Source: Brachybacterium faecium DSM 4810 (GTDB lineage Bacteria; Actinomycetota; Actinomycetes; Actinomycetales; Dermabacteraceae). Taken from it: a DNA stretch of 64,000 bases. The stretch covers positions 2,108,001-2,172,000 of the forward strand of contig CP001643.1 in assembly GCA_000023405.1 (NCBI GenBank), in the 5' to 3' direction. Below, in pieces: positions 49,441-58,556 of the stretch. The notes under the pieces were generated by a model. The model searched no databases, had not been told where the DNA came from, and was given only the letters and a program-made list of their open reading frames with translations. The translations under genes and the position numbers were made by a program. Position 1 is the stretch's first letter. The number at the start of each line of letters is the position of its first letter.

Positions 49441-50342
49441 CGGGACAGTCTCTCACTTCCGCTGGGCGCTTCCCCGGGGGCGCGGCGCGCCACCAGGAAT
49501 CGGTCCCGACCGGTGAGGTCGGGGAGGGTGCTGAGCTGGTCGAAGCCGCCGTTCACGGCCGCGGCCTCGCGGGCCGCCGCCCCCTGCACGTCCGCGTGCT
49601 CCATCACGAGCACTCCCCCGGGCCGCAGCAGGCGCCGCGCCCAGTCCAGGACGGCGCGGGGCACCTCGAGGCCGTCGGGCCCGCCGCCGAACAGGGCGCG
49701 GTGGGGATCGTGCTCGCGCACCTCGGCGTCGCGGGGCACGGCCTCGGGCGGGATGTAGGGGGGATTCGACAGCACCGCATCGACGGGCGCGGCCGCCGCG
49801 AGCTCGGGCACCTCGGCGCAGAGATCGGCCTCGAGCACGCGGCCACGGCCCGGGCCCGCCCGGTCGAGGTTCCTCCGCGTCAGGGCCGCGGCGGCGGGGT
49901 CGATCTCGACCGCGAGGACCCGCGCGCCGGGGATCTCGTCGAGGACGGCCGCCCCGAGCGCCCCGGAGCCGGCGCAGAGGTCGACGACCTCCGTGAGCGG
50001 GCCGGTCGTGTGCTCGCGCAGCAGGTCGAGCGCGAGCTCGGTCTCGGGCCGCGGGATGAACACCCCGGGCTCCACGTCGAGCATCAGCCGCCGGAACGGG
50101 GCGCGGCCCAGGATCAGCTGGAGCGGTTCGCGCCGCTCGCGGCGGACGGTGAGCTGCTCGAGCCGCTGCGTGAATCCCTGCGGCAGCTCGTCGAGCATCA
50201 CCAGCGGCTGCTCGGTGCCGGCGGCGTGGGCGATGAGCGCCCGCGCATCGACGCTCGGGGAGGGCACCCCGGCCTCGCCCAGCCTCCGGGTGGTCTCGGC
50301 CAGCGCCGTGCGCAGCCGGGTGCGGATCTCGTGCCCGTGCAT
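49437..50342 (-). CDS. prmC: Peptide chain release factor N5-glutamine methyltransferase PrmC
   Basis: A 301-residue SAM methyltransferase (HemK). It has the N-terminal helical domain, then GVFIPRPETELALDLL, motif I VVDLCAGSGALGAAVLDEIPGA, and the NPPY catalytic motif in VLSNPPYIPPEAVPRD. It methylates the glutamine of the GGQ loop of release factors, including PrfA encoded immediately upstream. The ATG overlaps the prfA stop as TGATG. Confidence 0.96.
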   Translation of the reverse strand: MHGHEIRTRLRTALAETTRRLGEAGVPSPSVDARALIAHAAGTEQPLVMLDELPQGFTQRLEQLTVRRERREPLQLILGRAPFRRLMLDVEPGVFIPRPETELALDLLREHTTGPLTEVVDLCAGSGALGAAVLDEIPGARVLAVEIDPAAAALTRRNLDRAGPGRGRVLEADLCAEVPELAAAAPVDAVLSNPPYIPPEAVPRDAEVREHDPHRALFGGGPDGLEVPRAVLDWARRLLRPGGVLVMEHADVQGAAAREAAAVNGGFDQLSTLPDLTGRDRFLVARRAPGEAPSGSERLSR

Positions 50343-51478
50343 CAGCGTGCCGCCTCCGGGTCGCCGGCCTGGGCATCGGCGAGCCGCGCCGCTCGCTCCG
50401 CCTCGCGGGAGCTGGCGATCAGGTCCTCGAGGTCGCCGGAGAGCACCTGGGCGAGGTTGCCGGCCTTGTAGCCGGTGCGGTGATCGGCGACGCGGGACTC
50501 GGGGAAGTTGTAGGTACGGATGCGCTCGCTGCGGTCGACGGTGCGCACCTGTGAGCGCCGCGCGGCGGAGGACTGCGCCTCCTGCTCGGCGCGCCGCGCG
50601 TCCAGCAGCCGGGTGCGCAGGATCCGCAGCGCCTGCTCGCGGTTCTGCAGCTGGCTCTTCTGGTCCTGGCACGAGACCACCACGCCGGTGGGCAGGTGGG
50701 TGATGCGCACCGCCGAGTCGGTGGTGTTCACGCTCTGACCTCCGGGGCCGCTCGAGCGGAACACGTCGATGCGCAGGTTTGCGGGGGCCATCGCCTCGGC
50801 GAGCAGCTCGGACTCGTCGGCCTCATCGGCCTCGGGCAGGACGAGCACGCCGACGGCGGAGGTGTGGATGCGGCCCTGCGACTCGGTGACCGGCACGCGC
50901 TGCACCCGGTGCACCCCGGCCTCGTGCTTGAGGTGGGCGTACACCCCGCTGCCGGACCCGCCCGCACCACGGGCCGCGATCGCGACGGTGACGTCCTTGA
51001 AGCCTCCGAGCTCGGACTCCGCGGAGGTCAGCACCTCGACCCGCCAGCCCTGGGACTCCGCGTAGGCGCGGTACATGCGGAGCATCTCCGCGGCGAAGAG
51101 GGCGGATTCCTCGCCGCCGGCACCGGCCTTGATCTCGAGGATCACGTCGCGGGCATCATCGGGATCGCGGGGGGCGAGCAGGTCCTCGAGGTGCTCGCGC
51201 TCCTGCTCGAGGCGCTCGCGCAGCTGTGCCGCCTCGCGGGCCAGCTCCTCGTCCCCCTCCCCCAGGGCCTCGAGCTCGTGGACGGTCTCGAGATCCGCTG
51301 CGGTCGCCTCGAGGCGCGCGGCCGCGTCGAGGACGCCCTCGAGCTCGGCGTAGCGCCGGCCCACCCGCCGGGCGCGGGCCGCGTCCTCGTGCAGGGCGGG
51401 GTCGGCCATCGCCTCCTGGAGGGCGGCGTGCTCCCGGCGCAGCGGGGCGAGGCGGTCGCCCCCGTCGTGTGCGCTCAT
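50342..51478 (-). CDS. prfA: Peptide chain release factor 1 PrfA
   Basis: A 378-residue class I release factor reading UAA and UAG. Visible: the helical N-terminal domain ([34 protein letters not shown] in part), [22 protein letters not shown], the codon-recognition region [18 protein letters not shown], the catalytic [20 protein letters not shown], and the C-terminal [14 protein letters not shown]. The PVT tripeptide marks it as RF1. I use the ATG at 51478, with GGAGG about 11 nt upstream, although an in-frame start 18 bp earlier exists. It precedes prmC and follows rpmE. Confidence 0.96.
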   Translation of the reverse strand: MSAHDGGDRLAPLRREHAALQEAMADPALHEDAARARRVGRRYAELEGVLDAAARLEATAADLETVHELEALGEGDEELAREAAQLRERLEQEREHLEDLLAPRDPDDARDVILEIKAGAGGEESALFAAEMLRMYRAYAESQGWRVEVLTSAESELGGFKDVTVAIAARGAGGSGSGVYAHLKHEAGVHRVQRVPVTESQGRIHTSAVGVLVLPEADEADESELLAEAMAPANLRIDVFRSSGPGGQSVNTTDSAVRITHLPTGVVVSCQDQKSQLQNREQALRILRTRLLDARRAEQEAQSSAARRSQVRTVDRSERIRTYNFPESRVADHRTGYKAGNLAQVLSGDLEDLIASSREAERAARLADAQAGDPEAAR

Positions 51479-51564
51479 GGCTGCTTCTCCCTCCACCGCT
51501 CGATTGCTCCTGTGCCGCTGCCTCGTTCGTCCCTGTGCCGCGGGGTGAACGCCCCGAGATGCGA

Positions 51565-51602
51565 CGACGCCGGCGCTCGCCCTGGGGCGCGCGCCGGCGT
51601 CG
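51565..51602 (-). terminator. Hairpin downstream of rpmE
   Basis: Perfect 12-bp stem CGACGCCGGCGC / GCGCCGGCGTCG around a 14-nt loop, 66 bp past the rpmE stop and 87 bp before prfA. It probably separates rpmE from prfA, at least in part. Confidence 0.65.
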
Positions 51603-51667
51603 GAGACTGCTCTCAGGCGTGGATCAGGCGCTCACGGCGGCCCGATCGGCTCCCGCTGGTCCCTCGC

Positions 51668-51883
51668 TCAGGCCTTGTCCTTCTTGCCGTAGCGGGCCTG
51701 GAAGCGGGCGACGCGGCCGCCGGTGTCCAGGATCTTCTGCTTGCCGGTGTAGAACGGATGGCACGCGGAGCAGACCTCGGTGCTGATGACGCCATCAGAC
51801 TTGGTGCTGCGGGTGGTGAACGAGTTGCCGCAGGTGCAGGTCACCTGGGTCTCGACGTATGCGGGGTGGATCTCAGCCTTCAT
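51668..51883 (-). CDS. rpmE: 50S ribosomal protein L31 RpmE (zinc-binding form)
   Basis: A 71-residue L31 of the zinc-containing type: the metal ligands are in TCTCGNSF and [14 protein letters not shown] (C-x-C...C-x2-C). It starts [13 protein letters not shown] and ends ARYGKKDKA. Because the cysteines are intact, this is not the zinc-free paralogue that Zur regulates. AAGGAGAG is located 4-5 nt before the ATG. It has its own spacer upstream and a hairpin downstream. Confidence 0.97.
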   Translation of the reverse strand: MKAEIHPAYVETQVTCTCGNSFTTRSTKSDGVISTEVCSACHPFYTGKQKILDTGGRVARFQARYGKKDKA

Positions 51884-52014
51884 GTCTCTCCTTGCTCGGG
51901 GTCGCTGGGTCGGCGCCCGGCGGGCACCGTGAACCAGAACCGACGTCATAGTCTGCCACGCCCCGGTCCCTGCGGGCGAGGGATCGGGATGCGGCGTGCG
52001 CAACATCGCGCCGC

Positions 52015-52998
52015 TCAGGCCGAGGCGCGCACCTCGAGCCGGTACGGGACCACGCGATGCGCCCCGTCCCCGGTGAGCGGGGCGCCGCCTTCGAGCATCG
52101 CGGCGACCAGGGAGACCGTCTGCCGGGCCACCTCGTCGATGTCGATGCTGAGCGTGGTCAGCTCCGGGGAGACGAGGGAGCCGATCTCGAGCCCGTCGGC
52201 GCCCACGAGGCGGACGTCCCCGGGCACGTCGACGCCCATCTCGCGCAGGGTGCGCAGCAGCCGCACCGCGAGCTCGTCGTTGAAGGCGAGCAGCGCATCG
52301 GCGCCGCTCGCGAGCGCCTCCTCGAGCACGGCACGGTGCCCGGTGCGGGCCTCGACCTCCCAGATCGGGACCTCGCCGTCCTCGTGCAGCGAGCGCAGCG
52401 CGGCGGCGAGTGCGAGCGGCCGGTCGGCGAGCGGCCCTCCGACGAGGTCCAGCACGAGCGGTCTGCGCGTCCCGGCCTCCCGCAGATGGTCGGCGAGCTC
52501 CGCGATCGCGGCGGCGGGCGCGAGCTCCACGACGCCGCCGCGATCGGTCTCGGAGGGGCGGCCGTCCAGCCGCACGACGGGCATGCCCACGTCCCCGGAG
52601 ATCTCGCCGCCGAGCACGCCGTAGCCGACGAGTGAGTCGACCCGGCGGGCGAGCTCGGCGGCGGCGACCTCGGGATCGGGGGTGTTGCCCACCTCGACCA
52701 GCACCATGTTCCATCCCGCCGGCGCACAGGCCCGGGCCATCGCGGCCCCGAGCTCGGCGTAGTAGGAGTTGGACAGGTCCAGGACGACCAGGCCGAGGGT
52801 GACCGGCCCCTGTTCGACCAGCCCCCTGCCGAAGCGGGAGGGGCGGTAGCTGAGCTCCCGGGCGGCGCGCAGCACGCGCTCCCGGGTGGCGGCGCTGATG
52901 CCGGGCTGATCGTTCATCGCGCGCGAGACGGTCTGGCGGGACACGCCCGCCCGTTCCGCGACGTCGATGATCGTCGCCCGGCGCGCCGCGGGGCTCAT
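52015..52998 (-). CDS. LacI-family transcriptional regulator
   Basis: A 327-residue repressor. The helix-turn-helix is [20 protein letters not shown] followed by the hinge [15 protein letters not shown]. The remaining residues form the periplasmic-binding-protein-like sensor domain ([60 protein letters not shown]). It overlaps the end of the fused oxidoreductase gene by 4 bp, so it is co-transcribed with it. The two palindromes in the divergent promoter region (55048-55063 and 55211-55236) are of LacI type and are the likely operators, making the system autoregulated. The inducer is unknown. Confidence 0.93.
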   Translation of the reverse strand: MSPAARRATIIDVAERAGVSRQTVSRAMNDQPGISAATRERVLRAARELSYRPSRFGRGLVEQGPVTLGLVVLDLSNSYYAELGAAMARACAPAGWNMVLVEVGNTPDPEVAAAELARRVDSLVGYGVLGGEISGDVGMPVVRLDGRPSETDRGGVVELAPAAAIAELADHLREAGTRRPLVLDLVGGPLADRPLALAAALRSLHEDGEVPIWEVEARTGHRAVLEEALASGADALLAFNDELAVRLLRTLREMGVDVPGDVRLVGADGLEIGSLVSPELTTLSIDIDEVARQTVSLVAAMLEGGAPLTGDGAHRVVPYRLEVRASA

Positions 52999-55007
52999 CG
53001 CGTCGGAGACTTCAGATCGAGCCAGGCCATCTCCTGCGCGGAGAGCTCGACCCCGAGGCCCAGCGTGGACGAGCGCATCTCGCCGATCGTGCGCGGGCCG
53101 AACAGCGCGAAGGTGGGGAACTTCTGGTGCAGCACGAAGGCGAGCGCGATCGCGGTGGCGGGCACGCCGCGCTCCCGGCCGAGCTCCTCGGCACGGGCGA
53201 GGCGCTCGAAGTTCTCATCGCTGTAGTAGCAGCGCGCGAGCTCGGCGTCGGAGCGGTCCTCGGGGTGGGCCCGACCCGTGAAGAAGCCGCGTGCCTGGGA
53301 GGACCAGGGCAGCAGCGCGATCCCGCGCTCCTCGAGCCATGCCTTCGACTGCGGGTCGGTGGCGTGGACGCAGCCGGCCCACGGCACGTCCAGCGCCTCG
53401 GCGAGGCCGAAGTGGTTGGACAGGATGGTGAATCCGGTGCGCCCGTTCGCCTTCGCGTAGGCGTTGGCCTCGTCGACCCGCTCGGGAGTCCAGTTCGAGC
53501 CGCCGTAGGCGCGGATGCGGCCGGCGCGCAGGTGCTCGTCCATCACGTCGACGAACTCGCCCACGGGGACGTCCGGGTTGTCGCGGTGCATCATGTAGAG
53601 ATCCGCGTAGTCGGTGCCCTGGCGCTCGAGGGACTCCTCGAGCTGGCGGGTGAGGGACTCGGGATCGCAGTACGGGGTGTGGGCGCCCTTGGTGATGACG
53701 ACGATGTCCTCGCGCACGCCGCGATTGCGCACCCACTGTCCGAAGAGCTTCTCGATGTAGCCGCCGCCGTAGATGTAGGCGGTGTCGAAGGTGGTGCCGC
53801 CGATCTCGTAGAAGGCGTCGAACATCGCCGAGGCATGGCCGAGGGTCATCTGGTTGTCGCAGCCCATCACCAGGCGCGAGACCTGCTTGTCGACCCCGGG
53901 GATGCTGCCATAGGTCATGGCGGGGCCCACCTGCACGCTGCCGGCGGCGAGGGGACGGCCGGTGAGGGTGGGGATGTCCGCGTCATCCGCCTCGAAGGGG
54001 TAGCGCAGGCCGATCTGCTCGCGCCACGCGTCCAGCGCGCGCGCCTGCCCGAGGGAGTTGGCGCCGGTCAGCTCCGGCACCTCCGCGCCCTCGCGGGCGG
54101 CATGGGCGAGGGCGTCCGCCTCGAGGGCGTAGGCGGCGGCCGCGGGGATCTCGATCCGCTGCGGCTCCTCCCCCACCACGTCGAGCTCGATCACCTGGGC
54201 CTCGCCCAGGCCCCACGGATCGCTCAGGCGGATCACGCCGCGCGAGCCGGTGATCGTCGCGGACTGCGGGTCTGCCAGGCGCACTCCCGTGCGCAGGCTC
54301 GCGGTCATCCCGCCGGGGAACGCCACCTCGGCGGTGGCCCACTCGTCCACGCCCGTCTCCCCCAGCGTGCCGCTGCCGGTGATGGAGCTGGGATCGACGA
54401 AGGCGCTGCCCTGCGCGGCGCCGGCGACGAACCGGGCGAAGGACATCGGGTAGCAGCCCACGTCCAGGATGCCGCCCCCGGCGGTCGCGAGGTCGAACAG
54501 GCGGCCGCTGCGGCCGCCGGTGTCGAAGGCGAAGGAGGCGTCGACGTGCGTGACCTCGCCGATCGCGCCCTCGGCCACGAGCTCCAGCACGCGGGCGGTC
54601 TGCGGGTGGAAGCGGTACATGTACGCCTCGAGCAGCACCGCCTCGCTGCGTGCGGCGAGGTCGGTGAGGGCCATCGTGGTGGCGGCGTTCGGGGTCAGCG
54701 GCTTCTCGCACAGCACGTGCTTGCCGGCCTCGAGGGCCGCCGCGGCGAGGCGGGCGTGCCCGGTGTGGACGGTGGCGATGTACACGGCGTCGACCTGCTC
54801 GGAGGCCAGGACCTGCTCGTAGTCGCCCACGAGGGCCGGTCCGTCCAGCGCGAACTCGTCCGCGAAGGCCTGGGCCCGCTCGGCAGAGCTGCTGCCGACG
54901 GCGACGAGCACCCCCTCCTGCGAGGAGGAGATCTGGGAGGCGAAGCGGCGGGCGATGGAGCCAGGGCCCAGCACGGCCCAGCGGAACGGAGAGGAAGGGG
55001 TGCTCAT
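52995..55007 (-). CDS. Fused Gfo/Idh/MocA oxidoreductase - aldo/keto reductase
   Basis: A 670-residue two-domain enzyme. Residues about 8-340 are a Gfo/Idh/MocA dehydrogenase: nucleotide loop [24 protein letters not shown], and [17 protein letters not shown], where Tyr replaces the common His as in dihydrodiol-dehydrogenase-like members. Residues about 360-670 are an aldo/keto reductase with a complete tetrad: Asp and Tyr in [19 protein letters not shown], Lys in [10 protein letters not shown], His in LYMMHRDNP, plus an NADP-binding end. Both are NAD(P)-dependent, so one chain could oxidise and reduce a sugar in sequence. It is divergent from a sugar ABC importer and shares its operators. The substrate is not predictable. 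Confidence 0.9.
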   Translation of the reverse strand: MSTPSSPFRWAVLGPGSIARRFASQISSSQEGVLVAVGSSSAERAQAFADEFALDGPALVGDYEQVLASEQVDAVYIATVHTGHARLAAAALEAGKHVLCEKPLTPNAATTMALTDLAARSEAVLLEAYMYRFHPQTARVLELVAEGAIGEVTHVDASFAFDTGGRSGRLFDLATAGGGILDVGCYPMSFARFVAGAAQGSAFVDPSSITGSGTLGETGVDEWATAEVAFPGGMTASLRTGVRLADPQSATITGSRGVIRLSDPWGLGEAQVIELDVVGEEPQRIEIPAAAAYALEADALAHAAREGAEVPELTGANSLGQARALDAWREQIGLRYPFEADDADIPTLTGRPLAAGSVQVGPAMTYGSIPGVDKQVSRLVMGCDNQMTLGHASAMFDAFYEIGGTTFDTAYIYGGGYIEKLFGQWVRNRGVREDIVVITKGAHTPYCDPESLTRQLEESLERQGTDYADLYMMHRDNPDVPVGEFVDVMDEHLRAGRIRAYGGSNWTPERVDEANAYAKANGRTGFTILSNHFGLAEALDVPWAGCVHATDPQSKAWLEERGIALLPWSSQARGFFTGRAHPEDRSDAELARCYYSDENFERLARAEELGRERGVPATAIALAFVLHQKFPTFALFGPRTIGEMRSSTLGLGVELSAQEMAWLDLKSPTR

Positions 55008-55047
55008 AGAGGCGTCGTCGTCCTTCGGAAGCGGTGATCAGGAAGAT

Positions 55048-55063
55048 TCGTGAACGTTCACGA
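55048..55063. promoter_or_regulatory. LacI-type operator O1
   Basis: Perfect 16-bp palindrome TCGTGAACGTTCACGA with the central CpG typical of LacI-family sites. It lies just downstream of the predicted start of the leftward transcript. Confidence 0.85.
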
Positions 55064-55072
55064 GATGCGCTC

Positions 55073-55101
55073 ACGCTACCGGGCGGGAAGGTGCCGCACA
55101 A
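55073..55101 (-). promoter_or_regulatory. Promoter of the oxidoreductase-lacI operon
   Basis: -35 TTGTGC (55096-55101), 17-bp spacer, -10 TAGCGT (55073-55078). The start would be near 55066, at the edge of operator O1. Confidence 0.65.
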
Positions 55102-55187
55102 GCCCGGCGCGGCGTCAGCCCTGGGGCACAGGCCGACACGCTCCGCGCCGCCGGATCCGCCGATCGGCGCGGGAGTGTTGACGACCC

Positions 55188-55193
55188 TGGAAC
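55188..55193 (+). promoter_or_regulatory. -35 box TTGACG for the ABC importer operon
   Basis: TTGACG with a 17-bp spacer puts the -10 at 55211-55216 (GTCACT), inside the second operator, so a bound repressor would block RNA polymerase. Confidence 0.5.
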
Positions 55194-55210
55194 GCGGTGT
55201 CATGATCTGC

Positions 55211-55236
55211 GTCACTCGTGAACGTTCACGGGTGAC
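55211..55236. promoter_or_regulatory. LacI-type operator O2
   Basis: Core CGTGAACGTTCACG (55217-55230), identical to the centre of O1, extended to a 26-bp palindrome with one mismatched pair by flanking GTCAC/GTGAC. It lies 28 bp before the importer start. Confidence 0.85.
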
Positions 55237-55264
55237 TGTCACCACTCGACGAGGAGGGGTGCGG

Positions 55265-56587
55265 ATGAGCGCCCGAGCTTTCCGCCGATCCACACGATCC
55301 GAACCACCGCGACACCGACCATCCCGGAGATCGCTGATGGCCACCGCCGGAGCACTGCCGCTCCTGCTGTCCGGCTGCGGCTCCGATCCGAGCATCTCCG
55401 ACGATCCCGCAGAGCTCGTCATGTGGTACTGGAACCGTGCCGCGAGCCCGTCCCTCATCGAGCAGGCGGCCGCGGAGATCCCCGGCACCGACATACGCAT
55501 GAGGGCCGACGTGATCGGCACGAACTTCGACACCAAGCTGCGCACGAGCCTGGCCGGGAACGCGTACATCCCCGACATCACCTACATCAACTCCAACAAC
55601 GCCCTCTACTTCACCAACGAGAACCTCTTCCTGGATCTCTCCGAGCTGGGCGCGGACGCGGTGAAGGACGACTACTTCGAATGGAAGTGGAACCTCGGCA
55701 TGACGCCCACGGGCCGGTTCTGCTTCTTCCCCCTGGACATCGGCCCGACCGGGTTCTTCTACCGCCAGGACATCTTCGAGGAGGCCGGCCTGCCCAGCGC
55801 CCCGGACGATGTCTCCGCCGCGATCAGCACCTGGGAGGACTGGATCGAGGTCGGCATCGAGCTCAAGGGCGAGGCCGAGTCGTTCATGGTCAACAGCGCC
55901 GACATCATCTACACCGCGGTGCTGGACTCGAGCCCCGAGCGCTACTTCGACGAGGAGGACGCCCCGCTGTACACGGCGCCGGACAGCACCGTGCGCGAGG
56001 CCTGGGAGCATGCCGTCGCCGCCGTGCAGGCAGGGATCACCGCCCGCATCCCCGCCGACCGCGGCACGGATCAGAACGCCGCATGGTCCAGCGGCCGCAC
56101 CGCGGGGCACGTCGGCGCCGCCTGGTGGACCCAGATCCTCGAGGAGACGGCACCGGAGACCGCGGGCGCCTGGCGGCTCGCCGCCCAGCCGGTGCGAGCC
56201 GGCAACAACGGCGGCTCCTTCATCGCCCTGCCCCACACCTGCAAGGACCCCGAGGCGGCGATGAAGTTCGCCACCTGGATCACCTCGCCGCAGAACCAGA
56301 CCGTCGCGTACGAGGACGTGCAGCTGTTCCCCTCCACCCCCGCCTCGTTCGACGAGCTCGGCTACGACGGCGACTTCTACGGGGAGCAGAACCCGCTGGA
56401 CTTCTTCTCGTCGGCGGCGGAGACGGTCCCCACATCGTTCATCAGCACCTGGGAGACCCACATCTCCGGCGCGTTCACGCGAGAGCTCGCCAACGTGGAG
56501 ACCGGGGGCAAGGATCCCGACGCCGCCTGGAGAGACGCCCTCGCCCAGGCGGAGAAGGTCCTCGCCAAACGAGGAGTGGAGCTATGA
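55265..56587 (+). CDS. Sugar ABC transporter substrate-binding lipoprotein
   Basis: A 440-residue family 1 (carbohydrate) solute-binding protein. The signal has a twin-arginine-like SRRSLMATAGALPLLLSGCG with a lipobox, so it is probably exported and lipid-anchored at the Cys near residue 38. The mature part begins with ELVMWYWNRAASPSLIEQ and has NNGGSFIALPHTCKDPEAAMKFATWITSP, typical of the family. AGGAGG lies about 8 nt before the ATG. It is the first gene of a three-gene operon controlled by the LacI operators. The ligand is unknown. Confidence 0.93.
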   Translation: MSARAFRRSTRSEPPRHRPSRRSLMATAGALPLLLSGCGSDPSISDDPAELVMWYWNRAASPSLIEQAAAEIPGTDIRMRADVIGTNFDTKLRTSLAGNAYIPDITYINSNNALYFTNENLFLDLSELGADAVKDDYFEWKWNLGMTPTGRFCFFPLDIGPTGFFYRQDIFEEAGLPSAPDDVSAAISTWEDWIEVGIELKGEAESFMVNSADIIYTAVLDSSPERYFDEEDAPLYTAPDSTVREAWEHAVAAVQAGITARIPADRGTDQNAAWSSGRTAGHVGAAWWTQILEETAPETAGAWRLAAQPVRAGNNGGSFIALPHTCKDPEAAMKFATWITSPQNQTVAYEDVQLFPSTPASFDELGYDGDFYGEQNPLDFFSSAAETVPTSFISTWETHISGAFTRELANVETGGKDPDAAWRDALAQAEKVLAKRGVEL

Positions 56588-57570
56588 GCACCATCGCCAC
56601 GACCCGCCCGAGCACCGAGGCCGCACCCACCGGCCCGCCCTCCCGCGACAGGAAGCGCCGACGCCGGCGCGAAGCGCTGCCGCTGTACCTGGCGATCTCG
56701 CCGTTCTACGTGCTGTTCGCCGTCTTCGGGCTGTTCCCCATCGTGTTCTCGATCGTGCTGTCCTTCACGGACTGGGACGGGATGGGCGACATCTCGTTCG
56801 TGGGCCTGGCCCAGTACCAGTACCTGATCACGGACACCCGCTTCTGGAACGCCGTCGGGAACACCTTCATCATCTGGTTCCTCTCGACGATCCCGATGCT
56901 GTTCCTCGCGATGGTCATCGCGTTCCTGCTGCATCAGAACATCCGCTTCACGAGCTTCTACCGCGTGGCGTTCTTCCTCCCCAACGTCACGTCGATGGTC
57001 GCGATGGCGATCGTGTTCGGCTCGGTCTTCTCCGACACCTTCGGCCTGATCAACTCCGCGCTGACCGCGCTGGGGCTGGACACCGTCCCCTGGCTCTCCA
57101 GCAGCTGGGGCATCAAGATCACGATCTCCGCGATGGTGATCTGGCGGTTCACCGGCTACAACGCGATCATCTACCTCGCGGGGCTGCAGTCCATCCCCAC
57201 CGATCTCTACGACGCCGCAAAGGTGGACGGCGCGAACCTGGCGCAGGTGTTCTTCCGGATCACCGTGCCGATGCTGCGCCCGATCATCCTGTTCACGGTG
57301 ATCACCTCCACCATCGGCGGGCTGAGCCTGTTCACCGAGCCGCAGGTGCTGCTGGGCAACAGCGGCGGTGCCGGCGAGGCCGGCATGACGATCGTCCTGT
57401 ACCAGTACAACCAGGCGTTCACCGAGTTCGACTTCGGCTACGGATCGGCGATCGCCTGGGCCCTGTTCCTCATCGCCGCGGTCTTCGCGATCATCAACTG
57501 GCGCCTCGTCTCCGAACGCAGCCCGCGCACTCCACGACGTCGCGCCGCAGCCGAGGAGGCACGCCGATGA
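56584..57570 (+). CDS. Sugar ABC transporter permease 1 (MalF-like)
   Basis: A 328-residue permease with a basic N-terminus (DRKRRRRREALPLYLAISPF) and six membrane helices. The cytoplasmic EAA loop that docks the ATPase is DLYDAAKVDGANLAQVFFRITVPML. LSFTDWDGMGDISFVGLAQYQ after the first helix is typical of the MalF/UgpA side of CUT1 importers. Its ATG overlaps the preceding stop (ATGA), and it overlaps the next gene in the same way. Confidence 0.95.
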   Translation: MSTIATTRPSTEAAPTGPPSRDRKRRRRREALPLYLAISPFYVLFAVFGLFPIVFSIVLSFTDWDGMGDISFVGLAQYQYLITDTRFWNAVGNTFIIWFLSTIPMLFLAMVIAFLLHQNIRFTSFYRVAFFLPNVTSMVAMAIVFGSVFSDTFGLINSALTALGLDTVPWLSSSWGIKITISAMVIWRFTGYNAIIYLAGLQSIPTDLYDAAKVDGANLAQVFFRITVPMLRPIILFTVITSTIGGLSLFTEPQVLLGNSGGAGEAGMTIVLYQYNQAFTEFDFGYGSAIAWALFLIAAVFAIINWRLVSERSPRTPRRRAAAEEARR

Positions 57571-58466
57571 CCACCCTCACCCCCGTCCCCGGCAGCACGG
57601 CCGCCGCCGACCCCGCGCGCAGCGCCGACCGGAGCCAGGCCCGGCGCGGCCTCGTGGCGCGCCTGGTCACCCAGCTGTGCGTGATCGTCGGCGTGCTGCT
57701 GTCGATCTTCCCGTTCTACTGGTTGGTGGTGATGTCCACCTCGACCACGGCCGAGATCTTCGGCTACCCGCCGAAGCTCACCTTCGGCAGCAGCTTCCTC
57801 GAGAACGTGCAGGGCGTGTTCCAGAGCGTCGACCTGCTGGGGTCGCTGCTGAACACGATCATCGTCTCGACCGCCTGCGCGGTGCTGGTGATGTTCTTCG
57901 ACTCGCTCGCGGCCTTCGCCTTCGCGAAGTTCGACTTCCCCGGCAAGAAGGCGCTGTTCGTGCTGCTCATCGCCACGATGCTGGTGCCCGGGAGCCTCTC
58001 GCTGGTGCCGAGCTTCATCCTCATGTCCTCTCTGGGCTGGGTGGGGACCCTGAAGGCCCTGATCATCCCGGGCGCCGCGAACGCCTTCGGGATCTTCCTG
58101 CTGCGGCAGATGGCCTCCGGCTCGATCCCCGACGAGCTCGTGGACTCGGCGCGGATCGACGGCGCAGGATTCTTCACCATGTACCGCAGGGTGGCCGTGC
58201 CGCTGCTGCGGGGCGGGCTGGCCTTCCTCGGGATCTTCACCTTCATCACGGCCTGGAACGACTACGTGTGGCCGCTGATCATCCTGGTCGATCCCGAGCG
58301 GCAGACCCTCCAGACCGCGCTGCAGAATCTCAACTCCGTCTACCTCACCGACTACGGGATGGTGATGGCGGGCGCTCTGATCAGCGTGGTCCCGCTGATC
58401 GGCGTGTTCATCATCGGTGCCCGGCACTTCATCGCCAACATCGCCGCCGGCGCGATCAAGGGCTGA
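57567..58466 (+). CDS. Sugar ABC transporter permease 2 (MalG-like)
   Basis: A 299-residue permease with six membrane helices. The EAA loop reads ELVDSARIDGAGFFTMYRRVAVPLL. The MalG-type FPFYWLVVMSTSTTAEIF follows the first helix, and the chain ends with ARHFIANIAAGAIKG. It pairs with permease 1. No ATP-binding gene follows, and a strong terminator hairpin lies 31 bp after the stop, so the importer must use a shared ATPase (MsiK-like) encoded elsewhere. That is inferred from known CUT1 systems of actinobacteria. Confidence 0.95.
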   Translation: MTTLTPVPGSTAAADPARSADRSQARRGLVARLVTQLCVIVGVLLSIFPFYWLVVMSTSTTAEIFGYPPKLTFGSSFLENVQGVFQSVDLLGSLLNTIIVSTACAVLVMFFDSLAAFAFAKFDFPGKKALFVLLIATMLVPGSLSLVPSFILMSSLGWVGTLKALIIPGAANAFGIFLLRQMASGSIPDELVDSARIDGAGFFTMYRRVAVPLLRGGLAFLGIFTFITAWNDYVWPLIILVDPERQTLQTALQNLNSVYLTDYGMVMAGALISVVPLIGVFIIGARHFIANIAAGAIKG

Positions 58467-58497
58467 GCGCCCCGCCGCCGGTCCCGCCGCATCGAGA

Positions 58498-58539
58498 AGG
58501 ACGGGGCGCCTCCCCTCGCTCGGGGAGGCGCCCCGTCCT
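58498..58539. terminator. Strong bidirectional terminator hairpin
   Basis: Perfect 18-bp stem (58498-58515 with 58522-58539) and a 6-nt loop TCGCTC, between the convergent importer operon and rho. The best terminator in the window. Confidence 0.88.
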
Positions 58540-58556
58540 GTCACGGGCAGTCGCGG

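Noticed and set aside
51668..51883. Zur-regulated zinc-free L31 paralogue
   Set aside because: All four zinc-binding cysteines are present.
52015..58466. Mobile element carrying the sugar cassette
   Set aside because: No integrase, transposase, terminal repeats or target duplication; base and codon use look like the surroundings.
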